DNA of 64,000 nt from UBA4416 sp964541155 (GTDB lineage Bacteria > Bacteroidota > Bacteroidia > B-17B0 > Aurantibacillaceae). Shown here in pieces: positions 36,226 through 43,271 of this stretch; position 1 is the stretch's first letter, and each line of letters starts with the position of its first letter. The position numbers and the translations under genes are program-made. The stretch is taken from positions 496,001 to 560,000 of the forward strand of contig CAZIPC010000001.1 in the NCBI GenBank assembly GCA_964541155.1, read 5' to 3'. The notes under the pieces were generated by a model that saw only the letters and a list, made by a program, of their open reading frames with translations, was not told the DNA's origin and did not search any database.

Positions 36226-36999
36226 TTATTTCCAAATTTTCCATTCTGCTTTTCCTTTTTCCCAATATTCATTCAAATCTTGTTTGTCTTTAAGAGTATC
36301 CATTGGCTTCCAAAAACCACGGTGTTTAAATGATACGAGTTGATTATGTTTAGCTAAATTTTCTAATGGTTCTTGTTCCCAAATTGTAGGATCGCCTTTT
36401 ATATATTCAAAAACACCTGGTTCACAAACAAAAAAACCTCCATTTATCCAGCTACCATCACCTTTTGGCTTTTCAAAAAATGATTCTACTACGCCTTTAT
36501 CATTAATGCCTAAAGCTCCAAAACGACCGCTAGGCTGAACTGCAGTAACAGTTGCTAATTTTCCGTGATCTTTGTGTGTTTTTAATAGAGCAGGGATATC
36601 AACGTTACTAACGCCATCTCCATATGTTAACATAAATGTTTCATTATTTACATATTTTTCAATACGCTTTATTCTACCTCCAGTCATAGTATCTTTTCCG
36701 GTATCTACTAATGTTACTTTCCAGTTCTCCGAATCAGAGTTATGAACTTCCATTTTATTATTCGCTAAATCAAATGTTACATCTGAATGATGTAAAAATA
36801 AATTAGAAAAATATTCTTTTACAAAATGACCTTTATAACCTAAACAAACTACAAACTCATTAAATCCATAATGAGAATATATTTTCATAATATGCCATAA
36901 AATTGGTTTGCCTCCAATTTCAACCATTGGTTTTGGTCTTGTATCCGTTTCTTCTGAAATGCGGGTTCCTAATCCTCCTGCTAGTATTACTACTTTCAT
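36226..36999 (-). CDS. rfbF: Glucose-1-phosphate cytidylyltransferase (RfbF)
   Basis: This 257-residue nucleotidyltransferase makes CDP-glucose from CTP and glucose 1-phosphate, the entry step to CDP-dideoxyhexoses. AGGLGTRISEETDTRPKPM (7-25) holds the nucleotide loop and the cytidylyl-specific spacing. GYKGHFVKEYF, MLTYGDGVSNVD with the metal Asp, and SFKHRGFWKPMDTLKD match RfbF closely. Length agrees. It lies 21 bases after a GT2 gene and before the GT87-like gene. The pathway genes rfbG and rfbH are 5-6 kb further downstream in the same operon. Confidence 0.95.
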   Translation of the reverse strand: MKVVILAGGLGTRISEETDTRPKPMVEIGGKPILWHIMKIYSHYGFNEFVVCLGYKGHFVKEYFSNLFLHHSDVTFDLANNKMEVHNSDSENWKVTLVDTGKDTMTGGRIKRIEKYVNNETFMLTYGDGVSNVDIPALLKTHKDHGKLATVTAVQPSGRFGALGINDKGVVESFFEKPKGDGSWINGGFFVCEPGVFEYIKGDPTIWEQEPLENLAKHNQLVSFKHRGFWKPMDTLKDKQDLNEYWEKGKAEWKIWK

Positions 37000-37020
37000 A
37001 ATATTGATTTTTATTATTTT

Positions 37021-37965
37021 TTAAAAATTAATTCTTTCTTTTTCAATAACTAATGGTCTTTTTCGAACTTGAGTATGAATAGCACCTATATATTCTCCGA
37101 TAATACCAATAAAAAACAATTGCACTGAAGAGAAAAAAAACACGCCTATAACCATAGGTGCTGTTCCGGCTTGAAAGGTATCCCAATACATAAGTTTGTA
37201 TATAAAATATCCTATGGCAACTAATAAACTAATTATTGCCGAAAAAAATCCTATAAAAGCAGAAAGACGTAATGGCATCTTAGAATGATTGGTAAAGCCT
37301 AACATAGCCATATCATATAAGGTAAAAAAATTGTTTTTTGTTTTACCTCCAGCTCTTTGTGGCTGCATGTAATCTATTTCATACCTATCAAATCCTAACT
37401 CTGTTACTAAACCTCTAAAATAGGGATACGGGTCATCTAAATCTCTAAGAACAGAAATAAATTGTTGATCATATAAACCAAAACCTGTAAAATTTTTAAT
37501 TGTAGAATCATTTCCAGAAGCACTTGCTAATAAATTATAAAAAAACTTTCTTACAGCAAACATCAACGGATTTTCTTTACTACTCTTTTTTATACCTATT
37601 ACTATTTTATATCCTTCCTCCCATTTATTTAAAAATTGCTCTATCATTTCAGGAGGGTCTTGAAAATCAGCTACTAACGAAATAACAGCATCTCCTTTGC
37701 ACTGTATTAATCCATGAAAAGGAGAACGTATATGGCCAAAATTACGAGCATTAACAATAACCTTTACATTCTTATTCGTTTTAGCAATTTCTCTTAATAT
37801 AAAAACTGTTTTATCTGAAGAACTATTATCTATAAACAAATGCTCATATGTATATTGAGGCATTTTATTAAATACTTGAGCAACAGATTCAACTAATGCC
37901 GCAACGTTATCTTCCTCGTTATAACAGGCTGTTAAAACAGAAATATGTTTTTTATTATTTTCCAA
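37021..37965 (-). CDS. Membrane glycosyltransferase family 2 (GtrB/ArnC-like)
   Basis: This 314-residue protein has an N-terminal GT-A domain: SVLTACYNEEDNV (9-21), LFIDNSSSDKT, and VADFQDPPEM as metal-binding DXD-like site. Two C-terminal transmembrane helices (~235-255 and ~268-290) follow an amphipathic linker. This is the layout of GtrB/ArnC/DPM1-type polyprenyl-phosphate glycosyltransferases. The end EYIGAIHTQVRKRPLVI is typical. The start is TTG. It follows the dehydroquinate-synthase-like gene by 1 base, so it may transfer the product of that odd cassette to a lipid carrier; this is inference. Confidence 0.85.
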   Translation of the reverse strand: MENNKKHISVLTACYNEEDNVAALVESVAQVFNKMPQYTYEHLFIDNSSSDKTVFILREIAKTNKNVKVIVNARNFGHIRSPFHGLIQCKGDAVISLVADFQDPPEMIEQFLNKWEEGYKIVIGIKKSSKENPLMFAVRKFFYNLLASASGNDSTIKNFTGFGLYDQQFISVLRDLDDPYPYFRGLVTELGFDRYEIDYMQPQRAGGKTKNNFFTLYDMAMLGFTNHSKMPLRLSAFIGFFSAIISLLVAIGYFIYKLMYWDTFQAGTAPMVIGVFFFSSVQLFFIGIIGEYIGAIHTQVRKRPLVIEKERINF

Positions 37966-37966
37966 T

Positions 37967-39043
37967 TTATTTACAATAAGTGTTTTTAAAATAATCTATT
38001 GCTATTACGGCTTCTTCTTCTGTTAAATCTAAGATTTTAATAAATGTATAATTTTCATCCATCATAATTAATGGTAGTTTATTTCCAATTCGTTTTTTAT
38101 CTTGCTTCATCGGATTAATAATATCAATAGAAGCAACTGGTTTTAAAATTGACACATCCGTTTTTAATAACTCAAAAAACACTTTTTCTATTTTATCAAG
38201 AGTTGATTTTGTTATTAATTTTTTTGTGTACGAAACATAATTTGCCATGATCATTCCTATGATAATAGCCTGTCCATGTGGTATTTTATATTGAGTAGCT
38301 GTTTCAATTGCATGCCCAAACTCATGACCATAATTTAATAAATTACGTTTACCTTGGTCAAATTCATCACCATCCATGTATGTCCACTTTATATCTAACG
38401 AAGACTGCGTAGCTTTTAAAATTGTATAAATATCTCTATGATGGATTTGAGGTAATTGAGTTATTAATTGATGCAATGTTTCACTGCCTCCCATTGTGTG
38501 AAGTTTCACAATCTCTCCCATCCCACTATAAAAATCTTCTTCTGTTAGTGTATTAGTAAACTCAGGGCATATATATATTTGATGCGGAGGAAAAAAAGTT
38601 CCTAATATATTTTTATAAGATTTATAATTTAATGAGGTTTTACTTCCCATACAACTATCTGATTGTGCCAATAATGTTGTAGGAACGTAAATCCATGTTA
38701 ATCCTCTATAAAATGTTGAAGCTACAAAACCACTTACATCTTGAGTGATACCTCCACCAAACGAAATAATTTTTGTTTTTTTGGTTGGCTTTAAAGAAAT
38801 TATTTTATCGAAAATGGTTTCAGATGCTGCAAGTGTTTTATTTTCTTCAATTGCATCTAAAACTAATACATTTTCAGCATTTGCAATGGCACTAAAATGA
38901 GACTGATATAAGTTAAAAATATTTTTATCAATTATAAAAACAGCTTCTTTTGTTTCAAGAAGCTGTTTTAAAAATGAAAAATTACTTTCAAAATAAATTT
39001 CATAATCATGTATACTTGAGTGTATTTTTTTTATTTGACTCAT
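37967..39043 (-). CDS. 3-dehydroquinate synthase-like sugar phosphate cyclase
   Basis: This 358-residue protein belongs to the dehydroquinate synthase family. SFGGGITQDVSGF (94-106) binds NAD, DSCMGSKTSLN (129-139) and the KN pair at 144-145 bind substrate phosphate, and the Zn ligands appear as Glu 177 (GMGEIVK), His 240 (NYGHEFGHAIE) and His 256 (IPHGQ). The canonical VDSSxGGKTGIN reads SDSCMGSKTSLN, so the substrate pocket is changed. It lies inside a glycan operon beside an SDR, an aldolase and a TPP enzyme rather than with aro genes. I infer a specialised cyclase making a carbocyclic or related residue. An ordinary AroB paralogue is the alternative. Confidence 0.85.
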   Translation of the reverse strand: MSQIKKIHSSIHDYEIYFESNFSFLKQLLETKEAVFIIDKNIFNLYQSHFSAIANAENVLVLDAIEENKTLAASETIFDKIISLKPTKKTKIISFGGGITQDVSGFVASTFYRGLTWIYVPTTLLAQSDSCMGSKTSLNYKSYKNILGTFFPPHQIYICPEFTNTLTEEDFYSGMGEIVKLHTMGGSETLHQLITQLPQIHHRDIYTILKATQSSLDIKWTYMDGDEFDQGKRNLLNYGHEFGHAIETATQYKIPHGQAIIIGMIMANYVSYTKKLITKSTLDKIEKVFFELLKTDVSILKPVASIDIINPMKQDKKRIGNKLPLIMMDENYTFIKILDLTEEEAVIAIDYFKNTYCK

Positions 39044-39045
39044 AT

Positions 39046-39711
39046 TTAAATTATACTATAGCCTCCGTCTGCAAAAATTGTTTGACCTGTAACAAACGAG
39101 TTTTTTTCGGAGGCTAAAAAATAAATTAGTTCAGCAATCTCTGAAGGCTCTGCTAAACGATTAATTGGTAAATTTGACTTTATAGCATCAATTTGCTGAG
39201 GGGTATTATTGATTTTTGTAAGCTCTGTATTTACATAACCAGGGGCAACGGCATTAACCAATACATTAAAGCTTGCATATTCAACAGCAACTGTTCTGGT
39301 AAATGCGTTTATAGCAGCTTTTGAAGAGGCATACATTGAACGTCCTGGCTTTGTAACTTCGCTCCAAATAGAACTAACATTTACTATACGACCATAGCCT
39401 TGAGCTTTCATTTTAGGTGCCAATAAATTTGTTAAGATAACAGGTGCCCAAAAGTTAGTATCTATTAATTGATGCGCGTTATCAAAATTAATTTCTCCAA
39501 CTGTTGCTAATGGATTAACTCCTGCATTATTAATTAACACATCAATTGGTTTATCTAATAATGCTACATAATCATTAATACTTTTTTGAGATAATAAATC
39601 CAGTTCTTGTCTACTGGGCGCATAAACGGTGTAGCCATGTTGCATAAAAACGTCTGCACATGCCTTACCTATTCCTCTACTAGCGCCAGTAATTAAAACT
39701 GTTTTATTCAT
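39046..39711 (-). CDS. Short-chain dehydrogenase/reductase (classical SDR)
   Basis: This 221-residue classical SDR has TGASRGIGKA (8-17) for the dinucleotide, NNAGV at 61-65, catalytic Ser 114 (NVSS), Tyr 127 and Lys 131 (YASSK), and a C-terminal TGQTIFADGGY typical of FabG-like enzymes. I chose the ATG at 39711, which overlaps the aldolase stop by 8 bases. The longer frame begins at a TTG (39732) with residues unlike the family. It stands between the aldolase and the cyclase genes and likely reduces or oxidises a pathway intermediate. The substrate is unknown. Confidence 0.88.
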   Translation of the reverse strand: MNKTVLITGASRGIGKACADVFMQHGYTVYAPSRQELDLLSQKSINDYVALLDKPIDVLINNAGVNPLATVGEINFDNAHQLIDTNFWAPVILTNLLAPKMKAQGYGRIVNVSSIWSEVTKPGRSMYASSKAAINAFTRTVAVEYASFNVLVNAVAPGYVNTELTKINNTPQQIDAIKSNLPINRLAEPSEIAELIYFLASEKNSFVTGQTIFADGGYSII

Positions 39712-40525
39712 ACTTACCGCCAGCTTGCTCAATCAATTTATCGTAACGTTTTTGTAACATTTCTATACGATTTTCATCTTCTTTATAAATCATTCCATAG
39801 AAGTTACGCTTGTTTTTTAACCATAATAATTCAAAACCAACAGCTTTTAAAATACCTTTATCTCCACCATTTGCTAAAGTTGCCTGTTTAGCGTCAAACA
39901 ACACTTTACGAGTTTCAAATTTATCTAAATGGCCATTTGTATACTGGTCGAAAAAAGGCAAAGATGCTTCAGAAACACCACCACCAATTACGCATTCCAT
40001 TCCGTTAAATTTCTTTGCTTTATTTAATACTTCTGTACAAATTTTACCTATTTCATCTGAGTTGATATGTTCACGAGTTAACCCTAATGAACCAGTCATA
40101 TCTACGCGACCAATAACAATCCCTTTTAGTTCATTTATTGTTGGTAAGGATAACATTTCGTCAAAATTTTTAACTGTCGAAATTGTTTCAACATTAATTA
40201 AAAAATCAACTTCTTTTCTTTCATCTTCAGGAAATGCTAAATTAGCACAAGCTAAAAATTTCTTTAACGCATAAGCTGTTTCTATCATTGGACCTACAAT
40301 ACGGGTAACGCCAATTGAACGAGAATCATACATATCCTTTAAAGCTTCACAGCCACCAATTTTAATAGTTAAATCTAAACCAGCTTTTGTAATAACTTCT
40401 TTTAATCTTAAAGCTTCCTCTAAACGAGTACCTTCTGCTTCAAACTCTGCTTTAATTCCAATTGCGTGATGATTTTCTTTCAAATCTTTCAATTGGTCTA
40501 CCATTTTCTTTTCTAAATTATTCAT
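39704..40525 (-). CDS. HpcH/HpaI aldolase / citrate lyase beta-like protein
   Basis: This 273-residue protein belongs to the HpcH/HpaI aldolase superfamily of metal-dependent pyruvate or oxaloacetate class II lyases. AIGIKAEFEAEGTR (21-34) is the strand with the early Glu. FLINVETISTVKNFDEML (Glu 113) and GRVDMTGSLG (Asp 142) give the metal ligands in the right spacing, and the KIGGCEAL block fits. There is no signal peptide. It is 57 bases after the TPP enzyme gene and overlaps the SDR start. The family joins or cleaves pyruvate and an aldehyde. Here it may build a keto-deoxy sugar acid feeding the cyclase, which is inference. Confidence 0.85.
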   Translation of the reverse strand: MNNLEKKMVDQLKDLKENHHAIGIKAEFEAEGTRLEEALRLKEVITKAGLDLTIKIGGCEALKDMYDSRSIGVTRIVGPMIETAYALKKFLACANLAFPEDERKEVDFLINVETISTVKNFDEMLSLPTINELKGIVIGRVDMTGSLGLTREHINSDEIGKICTEVLNKAKKFNGMECVIGGGVSEASLPFFDQYTNGHLDKFETRKVLFDAKQATLANGGDKGILKAVGFELLWLKNKRNFYGMIYKEDENRIEMLQKRYDKLIEQAGGKYE

Positions 40526-40582
40526 ATGCTTTTATTTAGTTTTTTTTAGTTGAATATAATATGCTCACTAATATATAAAAAA

Positions 40583-42388
40583 TTATCCAAAAAATTCTTT
40601 TATAAATAAATTTGATCTAAATTCTTCTCTATCTAAAAATGGTGCTAAATCTTCTAATGGGGCAGATATCATTCGGCCATCATCTAATTTTTTAGAAGAA
40701 ACTTTTGGCAAAAACTTATAATCATCTGTTAAAATAACCTCACATAACATAGGGCCATCATAAGATAAAACGTGTGCAATTTCTTTATTTAAATTAGTAT
40801 GTGATGTTATTTGGTGCGTTTTAAATCCGTAAGCCTCAGCTAATTTGATGATATTTGGGAAACTGACTCCTGATTTTGGATCACTACCAACTCTATGTCC
40901 TCCAAAAAAACCATCTTGTGTTTGTTTAATAGAAACATATCCATCATTATTTAAATAAATAATTTTAATAGGCATTTGATGATGTATTACTGTTTGTAAT
41001 TCTTGTATATTCATCTGAATACTTCCATCTCCAGCTAAACAAATCACATCTTTAAAATTATTGGCCACGCAAGCTCCAATAGCAGCTGGCAAGTCAAATC
41101 CCATAGAGGCGCATCCACTATTCCAAAACACACGTGCTTTGTTTTTTATTGGCATTGCCTGAAATGGTGCTACACAAGCAGTACCATCTCCTGTAACGCA
41201 TATTGAATTTTCTGGCAACTGTTTTCCTAATAGTTCCATAAATACATATGGATGCACACCCTCTTTTACCAGATGGTATTCTGGTAACACACTTGAGTAT
41301 TTTGCTTTACGCTCTTTTGCCCAATTTAACCAATCTTGATGTTGATTTTGAATAGTTGAGTTTAGCGTATTTGTTAATTCCATAATAAATTCTTTAGCAT
41401 CTGAACAAACTGCTAAATCAGGCTTTATAGTGGGTTTTAGCAATTCAGCTTCGTCAATATCTACTACAATTTTGTACGCTTCTCTGGCAAAAAATTCCCA
41501 ATTATAACTTACTTGACGTATGTTATTTCGAGTTCCGATAGTAATTAAAACATCTGCATTTTGCACTGTAAAATTACCAGCTCTATTGCCTAATGTACCA
41601 AATCGTCCAATATAATTTTTATGATCGTCATCAATAATATCTATGCCATTAAATGTTGTTACTACAGGGATATCACATTTCTCTAATAATACATGTAATG
41701 CATTAATTGCAGCAGAAATCCTTACTCCATGACCTGCAAGTATAACAGGGCGTTTTGCTGTTTTTAATTTTTGAACTACAATGTTAATTTGATTGGATAA
41801 ATTAATTTTTGCAGATTGTACATCAACTGGAGCTTTAAATTCTCTTAATTCATTTTCATTTACCAAAGCGCCTTGTATATTCATAGGAATATCTAACCAA
41901 GTAGGTCCTGGCCTTCCTGTTGTAGCCTCATATATTGCTTTTTGTAAATAATATTTAATATCATTTGCTTCAGTAACCATATGAGCAAATTTTGTAATTG
42001 GAGAAACAACTTTAATAATATCAACTTCTTGGTCTCCAAGTTGACGCAACCCTTTAATTTCAGGACATGCATGAATAGTTGTTTCAAATTTCACTTGACC
42101 TGATAAATACAAAACTGGCACTGAATCTGTCCATTGCCCCATTACTCCATTTAAAGCATTTAATCCGCCGGGGCCTGTAGTTACATTAACTACTGCCAAA
42201 CGATTCGCGGTTCTGGCATATCCTTCAGCTGCGATAGCACATGCTTGTTCATGATGGTTACATATGTATTTTAATTCTCTTCCTAAAGAGTCATTTAAAT
42301 GCATTGCCCCTCCGCCAGTTACCATAAACACATGTTCTACGCCATTGTTTTTTAAATATTTTGCTATAAAATCTGATACTTTTATCAT
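40583..42388 (-). CDS. Acetolactate synthase-like thiamine diphosphate enzyme
   Basis: This 601-residue protein has the full three-domain ThDP enzyme layout. The pyrimidine domain has the activating Glu 47 (NHHEQACA). The middle domain carries an AGHGVRIS segment (218-225) and GTLGNRAGN, as in FAD-binding acetolactate synthases. The ThDP motif GDGS (453-456) and NN (480-481) has normal spacing. It lies in a glycan operon with no IlvN subunit and no branched-chain amino acid genes. YerE, the enzyme that grafts a two-carbon unit onto a CDP-4-keto-dideoxyhexose in yersiniose synthesis, is of the same family and is one candidate. IolD-like diketone hydrolase is another. Confidence 0.85.
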   Translation of the reverse strand: MIKVSDFIAKYLKNNGVEHVFMVTGGGAMHLNDSLGRELKYICNHHEQACAIAAEGYARTANRLAVVNVTTGPGGLNALNGVMGQWTDSVPVLYLSGQVKFETTIHACPEIKGLRQLGDQEVDIIKVVSPITKFAHMVTEANDIKYYLQKAIYEATTGRPGPTWLDIPMNIQGALVNENELREFKAPVDVQSAKINLSNQINIVVQKLKTAKRPVILAGHGVRISAAINALHVLLEKCDIPVVTTFNGIDIIDDDHKNYIGRFGTLGNRAGNFTVQNADVLITIGTRNNIRQVSYNWEFFAREAYKIVVDIDEAELLKPTIKPDLAVCSDAKEFIMELTNTLNSTIQNQHQDWLNWAKERKAKYSSVLPEYHLVKEGVHPYVFMELLGKQLPENSICVTGDGTACVAPFQAMPIKNKARVFWNSGCASMGFDLPAAIGACVANNFKDVICLAGDGSIQMNIQELQTVIHHQMPIKIIYLNNDGYVSIKQTQDGFFGGHRVGSDPKSGVSFPNIIKLAEAYGFKTHQITSHTNLNKEIAHVLSYDGPMLCEVILTDDYKFLPKVSSKKLDDGRMISAPLEDLAPFLDREEFRSNLFIKEFFG

Positions 42389-42389
42389 T

Positions 42390-43271
42390 TTACTTATCTG
42401 TAATTAATAAATTTTTGTTTAAATCTGCTTTATGTTCTTCATACCAATTGTATAATTCTTGAATCGATTTTTCAATTGGTGTAAATTGTATTGAAGGTAT
42501 TTCTTTAACTAACAGGCTGTTATCACCACTATATTCAAGTCCATACCCTTCTTGAGCTACTTTTATTTCAATAGTTTTTTGAGAAATTGTTTTTACCAAC
42601 TCTGCAATTTTTAATAATTCAATTGAATATGTTGGGGTAATATTAAATGCTTTTTCTTTTGGGTTATTTTCAATAAAATGTTCAAGAATAGGCATCAAAT
42701 CATTGATATATAAATAATCAAATTTTTTATTTTGACGTAATGTGATTGGTAAATCAAATAGGCTTTTACAAATAGCATTTGAAATGAATCTAATGGCATA
42801 GTCTTCGTATTTACCAAAAATACCAAAAATCCTAAAATCATATACATCATTTAAGCTAGGTAATACCTTTCCAAAAATATATTTATTGTAACCGTGTTCA
42901 TCCATGGGGATATGAGTTCCAAAATAAGTTTCTGGCATTTTTGGGATATAATTATTCATATCATAAATGGCTCCAGACCCCATGTTTAACAACTTACCCC
43001 AACGGTTTTGATGTTTTAATAAATTAAACATCATTCGAGAATTTGTTAATAATAAATTAGTTGTATCTGTAGCGTTTCTATGTCCTGCTTTTGCTGCAGA
43101 ATGAATAACTACATCAAAAGCATGATTCCTAAAATAATCTTCAACACTTTTATCATTACTACAATCCAACTCTAAGCGAGATGGTGCACTAATTTTATAT
43201 TTTTTGGATAAATATGATTCTTTTATATTTTTACCTATAAAGCCATTTCCTCCTGTAACTAATATTTGCAT
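42390..43271 (-). CDS. Extended SDR: NAD-dependent epimerase/reductase
   Basis: This 293-residue protein has the Rossmann motif ILVTGGNGFIGKNI (3-16), DVVIHSAAKAG, and HGYNKYIFGK with the catalytic YxxxK (YIFGK). It is short for an extended SDR and resembles sugar nucleotide reductases such as GDP-fucose synthase-like or dTDP-sugar C4 reductases. It is one base after its upstream neighbour's start region; the ATG overlaps the stop of the YfhO gene as TAATG. The next gene starts one base after this stop. Next to a TPP enzyme it could be the partner reductase of a YerE/YerF-type branch, which is inference. Confidence 0.75.
   Translation of the reverse strand: MQILVTGGNGFIGKNIKESYLSKKYKISAPSRLELDCSNDKSVEDYFRNHAFDVVIHSAAKAGHRNATDTTNLLLTNSRMMFNLLKHQNRWGKLLNMGSGAIYDMNNYIPKMPETYFGTHIPMDEHGYNKYIFGKVLPSLNDVYDFRIFGIFGKYEDYAIRFISNAICKSLFDLPITLRQNKKFDYLYINDLMPILEHFIENNPKEKAFNITPTYSIELLKIAELVKTISQKTIEIKVAQEGYGLEYSGDNSLLVKEIPSIQFTPIEKSIQELYNWYEEHKADLNKNLLITDK

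Noticed and set aside
37967..39043. Housekeeping AroB
   Set aside because: Not excluded, but the changed substrate motif (DSCMGSKTSLN) and location inside a glycan operon favour a specialised role; only a tree can settle it.
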